Position numbers and translations under genes: made by a program
NCBI GenBank assembly: GCA_026874595.1
Contig: CM049318.1
Span: 38,461,956 to 38,525,955 of the forward strand
DNA: 64,000 nt
Reading direction: 5' to 3'
DNA from: Sipunculus nudus
Lineage: Eukaryota; Annelida; Sipuncula; Golfingiida; Sipunculidae
The notes under the pieces: model-generated
Databases searched by the model: none
Seen by the model: the letters and a program-made list of their open reading frames with translations, nothing else
Told to the model about the DNA's origin: nothing
Shown here: positions 25,122-35,624 of the stretch, one piece after another
Numbering within the stretch: position 1 is the stretch's first letter
How the letters are laid out: each line of letters starts with the position of its first letter

Positions 25122-25783
25122 ATTCTGAAAGGAGCATAATCACCTATAAAGAATGTTGAATAAACACAGAAAATAGCGTCTTCTCTTGAAATAAATTGGT
25201 ACTTGCCAAAATATTGCCCTGGAACTGTTGGCTTACTGCTGTACACAAGTGTTAAAAACAGTGGACCAGGCATGATCACAGACCAACTTAAACACAGGGC
25301 ATGAGACTCTGTGCATTGCCTGAGCCACAACACCTGTCATTCAGGAGATGCCCTTGGTCCAAAAATGTAATACATATTCCCACTGGCTGAAACATTGCAT
25401 GTTGCTGTGACTCAGGCCTGGAACCCATTACAGGACCTGTGCTACCTGTGTCATTTCTGCAAAGGCCCCTCAACTGACAGGTTCTACAATGAATTTACAT
25501 TTGGCCCATTGACAGTAATGTCCATCCAGCAGAGATTTTTCAGAGGACATGAATGTCTATGTATGGCCTAATGTTAGTTTGGACTACTCTTTGTTTGAGA
25601 TATGTTGCACATGTGTAAGTTGGACCTCCAGTCACACAGCCTTGTTATTGTAAACAGAATGTGGACTGTGTTTAGTAACACGCAAAACCATAACAAGGTG
25701 TTAAGCAGATCAAAGGGAGGTACTGAGACTGTGTACTGCAAAGGTTATGCCTGGAAAATTTTGTATAAATATTGTCCCTTTAA
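25122..25783. mobile_element. TTAA-type element N, copy 2
   Basis: Same order of conserved phrases as copy 1, with a ~220-bp unrelated stretch at about 25,408-25,625 and a deletion shortly before the GTCCCTTTAA end at 25,774-25,783. The internal CCTTGTTAT/ATAACAAGG inverted repeat is kept. Confidence 0.55.
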
Positions 25784-25836
25784 GAACTATTCAATAATAA
25801 TAAATATGTTTATACTCCATATATATAATTTATATA

Positions 25837-26021
25837 CAGTGAAACCTTGTTGTGTCAAAATCAAAGGGACCCTCGGAAAACTTCGACATATCCAAGGTTC
25901 AACTTAAACAGGTTTTTATTTAGTTATGATTTAACAAGAGTTATCCAGAGTATCGAGTCTGTAACTTCGACATAAGCAGGGTATTCAACTTAAGCAAGTT
26001 TGACACAACGAGGTTTCACTA
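25837..26021. mobile_element. Pogo-like MITE 2
   Basis: TA + CAGTGAAACCTTGTTGTG at the left and CACAACGAGGTTTCACTA + TA at the right give ~22-bp TIRs with few mismatches and a TA target duplication; length 185 bp. It lies ~270 bp upstream of the first zinc-finger start codon, probably in its intron. Confidence 0.8.
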
Positions 26022-26262
26022 TATGTATTATATATATATATATATATATAATATAATATAATATAATATAATGTAATTTGTGTTATATAGAGAAATAGAG
26101 AATACAGTCATGTGGGATCAGGCAAAAATAACATATAACAATTTCAGATTATGACATATCAACTTTTGAAATATCAATATTTTTGTGATTTACACCTTAT
26201 TATATACCATTTTATTCTACATGCAGTTTGTCATGATGTCAAATGAGTGAACTCACACATCC
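26022..26262. other. Probable intron sequence before the first zinc-finger exon
   Basis: AT-rich, with an (TA)n and an (ATAAT)n-like tract at 26,030-26,072. It leads into the polypyrimidine tract and acceptor at 26,263-26,276. No ORF. Confidence 0.45.
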
Positions 26263-26276
26263 TGTTTTTGTTTCAG
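26263..26276 (+). promoter_or_regulatory. Splice acceptor of the first zinc-finger gene
   Basis: TGTTTTTGTTTCAG is a strong polypyrimidine tract with AG, 18 nt before the first ATG of the open frame. It means the GTG-initiated extension upstream is intron, and the gene has at least one 5' exon not identified here. Confidence 0.7.
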
Positions 26277-26294
26277 TTTGTATTACTGGTGGCC

Positions 26295-28397
26295 ATGGGT
26301 GAAACGGATGGAGAGGGTTTCCATCGATACAAAAGTGAAGACTGTAGCGGAAACATTAAAGTCGAAGTCCAAACAGTAGTTCCAGGGGAGGATGACAGGG
26401 AGGTTGACAACAGTTCAGTCCAAAATAATGATTTACAAGTATTTATCAAGACTGAGCATATATCAGATGAAGAGTCGTTTGCATCAAATGCAAATCCTCT
26501 TCACAACACAGTAAATGGACTCGCACTGGATAAACGATTTATACCATTTGATGATGGAGAAGCCAATAATGTTGGTGAGGACGAGAATTGTGTTTTTGGA
26601 AATATTTCTTCTTGTGATATGATTGATGTAAAAACAGAAGAAAACTTGCCAGATGAAAGCACTGCAGATGGGGATACAGTTGCTGTGAAATTGGAACCAC
26701 CGTTAATGTCATTAGAAGGATGGAGTTTGAAAAAGGATAATCAAGATGAAGCTGCATACATCAATGCTGCTGATGAGACTGCAGATAACTACATTGGGGA
26801 TAAATATACAGTAAATAAATGTGAGGATGCAGGAGTTGTAGATACTAAAGTAGACTATGCTTATACCTTAAATGATAATATAGAGAGAGGGATGGTCACA
26901 AATTTAGAGTATACACATGATGCAAATGATGCTGAAGATGCAGATGATGAGGAGGGTTATAGTGTGACTGATGCTGATCGTGAAGCTGCAGAAAGTAGTG
27001 TGGAAGATGTGTTATCTGATAAGGCTGAAAATGATGTATATAACAATATGGAAGATGAGTGTACTGAAAATGTTGATGAAGTAAGAGATGGCAGTGTAGA
27101 GGGTGGTTTTATGGTAAACAATGGTACTTATGAAGATGGGATATATAGCATGGAAATGGTTTTCTCTCCATCTTCAACTGAGGGATATTCATGCGATGAT
27201 GAAGATGATAATGATGATGGTAATGCTGATGATGTTCAAAGTTCTGATGTCCCTGTTGATTTAAACAACCATCAAAATGACCCTGTTGATAAACAGGATG
27301 CTAATATAATAGATGATTCGAATGTAGCGTCTCAGAGAGGGGTGGTTTGCATTGTCTGCAGCAAAGTTCTCACCACTCAAGATATGCTATTGTCCCATCT
27401 ATTTGAGCATGGTAAAAGAAGGAAGAAATGTGTTGTTTGCGACAAAACGTTTTCGAAAGTGAATGTGCTCAGATCACACGTGTTGACTCACCTTAGTGAG
27501 GAAAGACCTACATGCTATTTGTGCAATAAAACGTTCAGCTCACGTGTGCATCTTAAACGGCATAAGAAGTGTCATTTAAACGTCAGACCGTTTGTGTGCA
27601 AAGTTTGTGGAAACTCATATAAACGAGCAGATGCGCTTAAACAGCACATGTACAGGCATGAGAAAAAATTTGTTTGTCATATTTGCGGCAAAAATTTATC
27701 GGAGGCCAAGAGTTTAAAGAAACACCTCATGATACATAATGGTGATAGACCGCACAAGTGCAATTACTGTGATAAGGCGTTCACGTGCATGGGTGCACTC
27801 AACAAGCATCTTCGAACCCATACTGGAGATATGCCTTACTTCTGCTCTGAATGTGGCAAAGGGTTCGTTGAGTTACACAATCTACGGGTCCACATACAGA
27901 GCCACACTGGAGTGAAACCGTTCAAATGTGATGTTTGCGGTAAACTGTTCACTCGCACCGACACGCTGAAAAAACATCAGCTGATTCATACGGGTGAGAA
28001 GCCGTACAAGTGCAGGATTTGCGGAGAAGATTTTCGTCGCACTGAATATTTACAGCGCCATATGGTCACTCACACCGGGGAAATGCCTTACAGGTGCAAG
28101 GTATGTGGCAAAGGATTTGCATGGTCTGCAGGATACAAAATTCACTGTGAAACTCACACAAATGGAGAATCTGCTAATTCAGATGAAAAACAATATATCT
28201 GTGAGCATTGTGGGAAATCTTTTGCTAAGAAAATGTACCTGTACCATCACAGAAGAAGACACAATCCTGTTCTGCCTTATAAATGTGCAGACTGTGAGAA
28301 AAGCTTTTATGCCCCCTCTCAGCTAAAGAGACATCTGGTGGTTCACAAGAAAACTAAAGTAAAGAATAAATTCAAAAACAAAACCAAAAGAAAATAG
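26295..28397 (+). CDS. C2H2 zinc-finger protein, 12 fingers (ZNF-1)
   Basis: A 700-aa nuclear DNA-binding protein, probably a transcription regulator. I start at ATG 26,295: it has a good context (GGCCATGG) and lies just after a splice acceptor; the frame is open further upstream only through intron. Residues ~1-350 are acidic and low-complexity (D/E/N-rich) with four SUMO-consensus sites (IKVE, IKTE, VKTE, VKLE). Residues ~352-684 hold twelve canonical C-x2-C-x12-H-x3-H fingers, several joined by TGEKP-like linkers (TGDMP, TGVKP, TGEKP, TGEMP); fingers 10 and 11 are separated by a longer acidic linker. Helix contacts (-1,2,3,6) include R,D,T,K in finger 8 and R,E,Y,R in finger 9. The C-terminus is a lysine-rich tail, possibly a nuclear signal. 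No KRAB, BTB or ZAD domain is visible, so orthology cannot be assigned. Confidence 0.9.
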   Translation: MGETDGEGFHRYKSEDCSGNIKVEVQTVVPGEDDREVDNSSVQNNDLQVFIKTEHISDEESFASNANPLHNTVNGLALDKRFIPFDDGEANNVGEDENCVFGNISSCDMIDVKTEENLPDESTADGDTVAVKLEPPLMSLEGWSLKKDNQDEAAYINAADETADNYIGDKYTVNKCEDAGVVDTKVDYAYTLNDNIERGMVTNLEYTHDANDAEDADDEEGYSVTDADREAAESSVEDVLSDKAENDVYNNMEDECTENVDEVRDGSVEGGFMVNNGTYEDGIYSMEMVFSPSSTEGYSCDDEDDNDDGNADDVQSSDVPVDLNNHQNDPVDKQDANIIDDSNVASQRGVVCIVCSKVLTTQDMLLSHLFEHGKRRKKCVVCDKTFSKVNVLRSHVLTHLSEERPTCYLCNKTFSSRVHLKRHKKCHLNVRPFVCKVCGNSYKRADALKQHMYRHEKKFVCHICGKNLSEAKSLKKHLMIHNGDRPHKCNYCDKAFTCMGALNKHLRTHTGDMPYFCSECGKGFVELHNLRVHIQSHTGVKPFKCDVCGKLFTRTDTLKKHQLIHTGEKPYKCRICGEDFRRTEYLQRHMVTHTGEMPYRCKVCGKGFAWSAGYKIHCETHTNGESANSDEKQYICEHCGKSFAKKMYLYHHRRRHNPVLPYKCADCEKSFYAPSQLKRHLVVHKKTKVKNKFKNKTKRK

Positions 28398-28680
28398 TTG
28401 TGAACGATCAGAACATTGTGGTTTAGGAACAAGGATTCTGTTTATTTTTCATTGCATTGAGCTGATTGGATTAAATCTCACTCCTTTCAGTATATTTTAA
28501 GCATTTTAAATTTGCGGTTTATGTGTTACTTGTTTTTGTATTGGGAAAGATCTACAGGGTTTCACCTGGTTTTATGCAGGACAGGTTTTGCATGGGCAGA
28601 GTTTACCTTGGCTGAGTTTATTGCCATATGTTTCGCCTTCACAAAATGATGTTAAGTTTCTCAGAATGGATCAGGAGATC

Positions 28681-28878
28681 AGTTCAATTCATGTTAGCCT
28701 GGCTCTGGACCTCAGTTCCAATTTATGTAAGCCTGACTCTGGACCTAAGTTCCAATTTATGTTAACCTGACTCTGGACCTCAGTTCCAATTCATGTTAGC
28801 CTGACACTGGACCTCAGTTCCAATTTAGATTAGTCTGTCTGTGGACCTCCGTTCCAATTCAGGTTAGCCTGCTCTGAA
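28681..28878. repeat. 34-bp minisatellite, ~5.5 units
   Basis: Diverged tandem units of 34 bp centred on CTCTGGACCTCAGTTCCAAT, starting at 28,694 with partial units at each edge. It begins ~280 bp after the ZNF-1 stop codon, so it may be within the 3' UTR. Confidence 0.85.
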
Positions 28879-29048
28879 CACAGTTTAGATTTATTTTGTT
28901 TTTAATTTTATATAAATTCAGTTAAGTTCCAATTAAAAAAATCCCTTTGATACCAGATCAATGCTTAATCATGCTGAGGTCTGATGAAGACTGTTTTACC
29001 AGTGATCTGATTCACAGATGTGCTTAGCTCTACACCTTTGCCAAGAAG

Positions 29049-29305
29049 CATTCATCCGTATTAGTGTGTTTTTATGTTATCTATGTGTGTCCACAAGATG
29101 ACTCCTGCAAAAAATGAACAGAATCTCATGAAATTTTCAGGGCATTTTTAGAATGGGCTAATGAAGAATGGTTTAGATGGTGTGGATCTGGCACATTATT
29201 TGGATTCAGGAATGTCACCAAGGAATGAACATGGTTTTGGGAGCATCCCTCAAGAGGGCTCCCCACTTTGAAGAGGCTAACATTCCTTGGAATGCAGATT
29301 TCTAG
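29049..29305 (+). mobile_element. Helitron-like H1, copy 3
   Basis: It starts near ATCCGTATTAGTGTGTT and ends with the palindrome CATTCC-TT-GGAATG, then CAGATTT and CTAG followed by T. This is the best-preserved 3' end in the window: hairpin, ~8-nt spacer, CTAG, inserted before T. It shares GAATCTCATGAAATTTTCAG and GGATTCAGGAATGTCA with the other copies. Non-coding. Confidence 0.6.
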
Positions 29306-30077
29306 TTTGTTGCTGTGACTTCATGCAAAAACCATTAAGTAATAGCCCACTGCACTGCTTATGCATTAGTTAATAAGTTTTAAAACACAGATTAACTTAG
29401 AAATAATTTATTTCTGATATTGTATTATTATGCAAGTATTATTATGGTGTTGAGACCATCTGTGGTTAATGTTATCTTATTGAATAATGCACTTGTTTTA
29501 TAGTATCAACTTCTATGGTGCTACTTATACTGGAGTTATTTTATGTCAATCAATTTATTATCTTTATCTGCTAGTGAAGTTTGAATGAGGTTTACCTCTC
29601 TTGTTCTTCTGATTATCGGGACGTGGACATGGTTGACTCTGCCATCCTTTGATATGCCTTGTTATGGATATTTGAACACTGAACCACTTCTATACAGGCC
29701 CTTAGGTATAGGTGGTAGGCTCATAGATACAATCTTGCAATACATGTATCTTAATTACACATGCCCTGACATGCCTATAAAGATTTCAGAGTATCGTCTT
29801 AGTGCGTAATATGATATCATTGTAATGATTCTTTGTGACAGAAAAACACATCTAAACACCTTCCTGTTCTACAAATTTATCAACAGAGAGAACAAACTGA
29901 ATTTATTTTCATGAGGGTGTGTTTATACAATCAACATGGTTATCATGTATATATACATAGGAATAACCTGACCTATACCCTATGGGCATTGTGCTGCAGG
30001 TATTAATGACAAACATTTTAGTCACTGTTTACATTTATATACATGAACTGGATGTAGAGGAGGTCTAATAAATGATT

Positions 30078-30113
<36 letters not shown>
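30078..30113. repeat. (ACATAT)n tandem repeat
   Basis: About six hexamer units in a row. Confidence 0.9.
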
Positions 30114-30114
<1 letters not shown>

Positions 30115-30589
30115 TCAGTTATTATTGTGTTGATAATGGCAAATTTGTGATGAATGGATGAAATGTATAAACTAGATGATCTACCATAAATGACCACTTT
30201 CTGAGAAATGTATGGAATATTGTTCCTTCTTTTTATCAGTCAGATAAAGCTGCAGTTGTGGTCGTAATTATGGTGTCAATTTTAGTTATTAAAATAGTCA
30301 CATATCATCAGTCATGCTTTGAGAACGGTGCCAGTTAGGAGTTAATAACATAGTCAAACAGCCCCACCTATACCTGATTAGCTTAACTATTGTGTCCCTT
30401 TTGAGCATTTTGACTATATGCACATTGCAGATGTTTAGCCACATCTGAGTGACAAAGCATGTCATATCAAAACCTCCAGTGAAAATCTTGATGGAGAAAC
30501 CTTTCATTTCTTCTTTATCCCATGCCAGATAAATCATACCAAAATTTAAATATGGACATGAAACACATTTACTTGAAATATAATCAGTA

Positions 30590-30770
30590 CAGTGGTACCT
30601 GTCTGAAAGACTGTGCACCTCTCTTGTAAGACCCCCTGTCAAAAAAGACCACCCTAAAGTGAACTGAAAGCATTCACATTGGTTATAACTGACCCGTCTT
30701 ATAAGACCACCTGTAAATTAAGACAACTTTTGGATGGTCTGGTGGGTGGCTTATTACACAGGTTTCACTA
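30590..30770. mobile_element. Pogo-like MITE 3
   Basis: TA + CAGTGGTACCTGTCTGA on the left and ACACAGGTTTCACTA + TA on the right form imperfect TIRs, with TA flanks and length 181 bp. Size and ends agree with MITEs 1 and 2. The centre repeats a TTATAAGACCACCTGT-like phrase. Confidence 0.65.
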
Positions 30771-31460
30771 TAGTTTTCAAATAAAGGTCAAGGATATTAT
30801 CAGTGATGGATCATACCTGATGTATATTCCATAACACAGGTTCACATCAGACCTGTAGGTGTTGCATACTTTCTAATTACATCTGCTACCCGTGAAAACG
30901 GTTCTGTTATAACTCTTCATACTGGTAATTCTCCTAGCAATTTTTTTCAACTTTTTCCTGCTTAAAGGGGCCCAATCATCTATCTGACCGTTATAAACTA
31001 AAGGTTATCCCTTGGAGCTTTTATAAAAATAGGCCAGAAAACCTGGATATCACCGCACACATGCTGCTTGTTTTGTTTATATCAACGTTATTATAATATG
31101 TGGGGACCCGCTAAAATAATCAAAACAAATTCAACAAGGGCATCTGGCAGCAAGTCAGATAGACCAGAGCTTTGCAAATGGCGTTTTGCAACAAGTGGCC
31201 TTTCAGCCTCCCCATATATACAACCTACCACCTTAGGTTACATGTTTTTCCTGTTAGTCAACATTGCTGTGTTTACAAACATGTTGTTGGTAAACAAGTT
31301 CATACATCCTTCACGGAGGCCGCATAAGAACTATTCACAACTAAAATTACCCTAAGATCATTAATACAGTCGTGACTTGATAATCCGACACTAAATGTAA
31401 TACCCTAATTTATGTCGGATTGCAAGGTTGTCGGATTAACAACAATCAGTAAATAGGATT

Positions 31461-31670
31461 AGTTTAGGTCTTCTCCCTCAGACTCGTTGTCACTGTCGCC
31501 TCCGTCTTTTTTTACCATGACACAATATCAGCGGCCGTTGGCATTGCTTCTGTGGGCTCCATTTTGTCCAATGCGAGGTATCCCTCCGCGGTCACGTGGT
31601 CAGCGCTGTTGAGTGGCTGGATAAGGTCCCCGACCTTGTTCTCCACCTCCGCGTGTTCTACACGTGGAGA
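31461..31670 (-). pseudogene. Pogo/Tigger-type transposase C-terminus remnant
   Basis: On the minus strand a frame of ~45 codons ends MPTAADIVSW at a stop. One frame over it continues as an acidic KKDGGDSDNESEGED tail with its own stop. A short Leu/Ala-rich stretch, a PTAADIV-like segment and an acidic C-terminus are usual for pogo/Tigger transposases. The DDE core and the CENP-B-like DNA-binding part are missing. It is frameshifted and inactive. Confidence 0.5.
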
Positions 31671-31940
31671 AGTTCAAGTCTGCCACATAAATATGGATCC
31701 AAACAGCCAAACTGACTCAATAAATGGCTCTAGTGCACGGTTAGAACAATACGCATCGCTGGATTTCACGGTTAATTGATCAGGGTGCTGTGTGCACGAG
31801 CCCGATGACTGACGTCAAAGGACCATATACTGGTCGGAATGTCAAGTCAGAAAATACGTGGGTATCCTTGTTTGTGTCATGTCGGAGTCGAAATCCAAGG
31901 GTATCGGTTTGTCAAGGCTAATTTCAATGGGTCCCGTTCG

Positions 31941-34900
31941 TTTTTAGCTCAGCTGACTATAAGTCATCTGAGCTATAGTCATGGTCCATTGTCCGTCGTC
32001 CGTCCGTCTGTCCGTCCGTCCGTCCGTCTGTCCGTCTGGATGTCCGTCCGTAAGACTGGCACGTTTCGACACCGTTGGACCTACGAATCTGAATTTCGGC
32101 ATACAGTTAGATGTCCCCATAATCTCCTACCATGCCAAAAATTGGGTCAATAGGACTTCGTTCCTTTGAGATATTAAGGAAAAACCTCAATTTTTTATTA
32201 GAAATCTATTTTCACACTTCAGTACTGCCTAATATCAAAACCACTCATCTGGTTTTCTTCATATTTACCATAAATATTCCTCTATATAGTTCCTATGTAC
32301 ATGCCAGATATTAAGTCAGTATTATATAATTTAAAAAAGTTATGGGCCCAAACATAATGCACTTTGTAAAAAAATCAGGAAGATATTTTGTCACTTAAGA
32401 CCCAAAGTGTTAAAGGTAGGGACTTTTTTTCCAGTAATACAACTTTAATTAATCAAAATTTAATTGTATACCAAAAATTAGATCAAAATCTGTTAAATTT
32501 TTTTAAATATTGGCAAAAATATAAAATTGGTACCTTAAATTTTGGCCATGGCACGTTTTTTTCCTGTAAGTACTGTGGATTTAATTTTCACACTTATGTA
32601 TACATAAGGATTTAATCTGTTAAAATCTGAAATTTGAAAATAAAAGCTGCAAAATTAGGCTAGTTATTGAATTTTTTTGGAGGCTCTTGTTGTATTCCCT
32701 TACATTGTCAAGCAGTCCACTTTGATGACTGTAGGTCATTCAGTGCACATCTCTATGCTCCCCAGGCTGTTGACATAATTTTAGATGTCCCCAAAATCTC
32801 CTACCATACCGAAAATTGGGTCATTAGGACTTTGTTCCTTCGAGATATTAAGGAAAAAAACTCCGTTTTCCATAAAAAAAAGCCATTGTTACACTTCAAG
32901 GCTGCCTAATATCAAAACCACTGATCTGTTTTTGATCGTATTTAGTATTCACATTCTTTTATACATTTTCTATGAACATACCAAAAATTAGGTCAGTATT
33001 GAGTATTATTTTGAAGTTATGGGCCAAAACATAATGCAATTTTTTAAAAAATCAGGAAATATATTTACTCACATGAGAATTGCTGAACCTAGAGACCTTT
33101 TTTCAGGAATATAACTTTATTTAATCAATATTCAATTGTTTACCCAAAATTAGATCTGAATTTTGCAATTTTTTCAAGTTATTAGCATAAATAAAAAACA
33201 ATACCTTAAATTTTGTCCAACTTTGGCACTGTTGATTTAATTTTCCCAGCATATATGCATAAGGATTTAATCTTTAAAAATCTGAACTTTCAAAAGAAAT
33301 TGATTGGAATGAATAGCTTTTATTCATGTTTTCACACACCATGTCAAGTGTTGTTTACATCTAGCCCACCTAGTAGTACAGCCTTCACTTGCATTATGTA
33401 ACCCACCCCAGGCAGCTTACCTTGGCCCAGCTTGGCCACTACCAGCAGGCTTCCCCTCGCCCTGCACTCATCCCCCCACAGCTGGTGCATAAACTAGATG
33501 AATGTTATAATTTTTCTGTATTTTATTTTATTCTTGGACATGCTACATTTTGGATTTTGTATTGAACCACCAGGGTTACAATGATTAAAGTGTACATTTA
33601 ATTGTGTCCACAAAGTGGTGTATTGCTGTGAAAGTCTGAAAAAGTTCATGAGATAAGTAATTCCTTACTTCAGAAGAGTAAAAACTTCACCAGGTGTGAA
33701 ATTGACTATTAATTCCAGTAATTAATTAAAACTGGGATAGTAATTAGCACAATGATATTGTTTGTCCCTCATTCAACCAACAGTGTGTATACTTTATTTG
33801 AAAAGATGTTTTATTTTGTCAAATTTACTTTTATTTTATTTTGGTGAATAAAATTAAGCATGTCCTGAAAATATGCAAAACTTTATAATAGTGATTCAAG
33901 GAATATTCTTGTAGATGCCATGTTGTGGCATTATTTTCTTTTAAAATCAGTTAAATCATTTATGATTTAAAAATAATAAAATATATGTGTATGCATAATA
34001 TGACCCAATGTTTTTTACTCTGTATATATAATGATTGCAACTTTTGCAACAATTCTAATATTTTAACTTATATTTTCAGGTTTTTTAATTAAAAATTTAT
34101 AAACCTGTAAATAAAATGATACAGATAAAAACTTCTTAATGGAAAAAGTGGATCTGCTTAAAAAATAGGATTATATATAAACTTAAATGCATTATTCTCT
34201 TGAAAGTGAAATAAAGGTATTAGTCCATTCTGTCCACTTGCCTGTCCATCTGTAAATTTTCGTATGCAACACAGTATCTCAAAACTTTTACTGTTTTTCT
34301 TCATGACAGTCTTGTCAGAGTATTAGTTTGCAATCATATATTTAGAACTTTACTATAACCAAGTAGGAGGGCCCCTTTCCTCTTAGCTTTTCATATTCTT
34401 ATATAAATGAAAAACATTACAATAGAATATTTCTACATCCACCTTCATGCTGCCCTCACTTTTCCCTTCTCCGAACCCCATCCCAAAGTCAGCCTCAGTA
34501 AGTAAGAACAAGATGAATCAGATATATTCATACTTTAATATTTTGTATAACTATTCGTCCATAGGTACCTATGTACATGCCAGAAATTATGTCAATATTG
34601 TGTAATATGTAGACATAGTGGGCATCACAATAATGTACCTTGTCAAGACTAAAGAGATATTGTGTCATACAGTCACATATTCATAAATCACTTCATCAGC
34701 ATAGTTAATCATAACATCATATCTGTCAAATTGAACGCTTGCAGACTACCATACACTTTAGATCCTTCAACAAATAGCCTTATCATCTACTACTGCTTAT
34801 TACTGCTGTCATTGCATTCATATTTGCTCAAATATATCACAATTTTCAACCCCTCCTAAATAAATAAAAAATAAACCACTTTATTTGACTCTATTAATCC

Positions 34901-35077
34901 ATCAGTCAGGTAATTTCATTTATCATTTACTCACATATTACATTACATTCCTTTATAATAGCCCAACATGTACATGATATTCATAAGCTTTATCGACTCG
35001 ATATAGTATCACAGTGGAGAAACATTTATAGTCCAATCACGATCAGCTGAGCGCCGTGACCCATGGGTCCCTTGTTT
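31941..35077 (+). mobile_element. Hairpin-ended element A, nested in the pogo-like element
   Basis: The left end is TTTT then a perfect hairpin TAGCTCAG (31,945-31,952) / CTGAGCTA (31,968-31,975), followed by a (GTCCGTCC)n-like tract to ~32,050. The right end is CAGCTGAGCG, hairpin GACCCATGGGTC (35,058-35,069), then CTTGTTT. The interior has two diverged ~677-bp tandem units (TGTCCCCAWAATCTCCTACC at ~32,112 and ~32,789), then unique AT-rich sequence. No ORF of note and no TIR at the extreme ends. The transposition mechanism is unknown. Confidence 0.7.
32100..33340. repeat. Two ~677-bp tandem units inside element A
   Basis: Phrases such as CCTACCATNCCNAAAATTGG, GAGATATTAAGGAAAAA and CTGCCTAATATCAAAACCAC recur in the same order ~677 bp apart. 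A third copy is inside element C near 41,140. Weak ORFs reading across them are shadows of the repeat. Confidence 0.8.
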
Positions 35078-35321
35078 ACAAAATACCGTCCGATTGCAAG
35101 GTTTTCGGATTGTTAAGGGTCGGAATGTCAAGTCGCGACTGTATATGCACAGAGGAAGCCAAATATCACATAAATTCTTTTTCAGAAGGTAGGTGAATGG
35201 GCATCTTTAATGGAGTTGGGGTAATACTGGCTGATTTTGAACTTGAGTAAGGTGTGTGAGTATGGCAGTCTTATGTTGATTCATTACTGTAGGAGTTTAG
35301 TTTAGGCTTGGACCAGTCATT

Positions 35322-35610
35322 TACAGAGGTCTGTCATAACACTACATGCTTTAAGTCATGCTACATAGAAATAAGATGCATTTAAATAGATGTTCGCTCT
35401 AGAGTGGGTTTCCATTGTATTTATAAATAACTATTTCTTCAACGGGATGGAGTAAAGCCTTCACCAAGTCAAATTTAAACATATTTTGCAGCAGTAAACA
35501 GATGTACATTTGTATGTTTATAGTGCTGCCATGACAATGAATCTGATTAGGGTAAATCAAGAATTTGGTACCTGTTTCATCCCTACCAACAATTTATCCC
35601 ATAAGAATGG
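35322..35610 (+). repeat. ~290-bp direct repeat, left copy
   Basis: It shares AGAGGTCTGTCAT, GGGTTTCCATTNTATATTTAT-like, TAAAGCCTTCACCA and GTGCTGCCATGACAATG in order with 39,313-39,610, about 4 kb away in the same orientation. Elements B and a CpG-rich block lie between the copies. It is not clearly an LTR: no TG...CA ends were found. Confidence 0.7.
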
Positions 35611-35624
35611 ACTCACCAATTGCT

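Larger units (their letters stand above)
28398..30589. other. Downstream of ZNF-1, probable 3' UTR then intergenic
   Basis: No coding potential recognised. It holds a 34-bp minisatellite (28,681-28,878), an H1 Helitron-like copy (29,049-29,305) and an (ACATAT)n tract at ~30,078-30,113. AATAAA hexamers are distant (e.g. ~30,068), so the polyadenylation site is not determined. Confidence 0.5.
31367..35141. mobile_element. Pogo-like transposon nested in M
   Basis: It is flanked by TA on both sides. Left end CAGTCGTGACTTGATAATCC; right end, inverted, CAGTCGCGACTTGACATTCC. CAGTC ends, a TA duplication and a transposase remnant just inside the left end fit the pogo/Tigger branch of Tc1/mariner. 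Most of its 3.8 kb is a second nested insertion (element A); the pogo-derived sequence is ~640 bp and internally deleted. The 12,462 fragment gives the empty site. Confidence 0.7.
30962..35210 (-). mobile_element. TTAA-type element M, host of nested insertions
   Basis: The ends are TTAAAGGGGCCCAATCATCT (left) and, reading inward from the right, TTAAAGATGCCCATTCACCT. This gives a TIR with TTAA as likely target duplication, as in piggyBac- or Kolobok-type elements. Its right ~100 bp matches the fragment at 12,462, where the sequence is continuous across the place in which a pogo-like element sits here. M itself is therefore only ~470 bp once the nested insert is removed. No transposase. Confidence 0.55.

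Noticed and set aside
26247-26294. N-terminal extension of ZNF-1 with a hydrophobic, signal-peptide-like stretch
   Set aside because: It starts with GTG, not ATG, and contains the polypyrimidine tract and AG of a splice acceptor; it is intron sequence.
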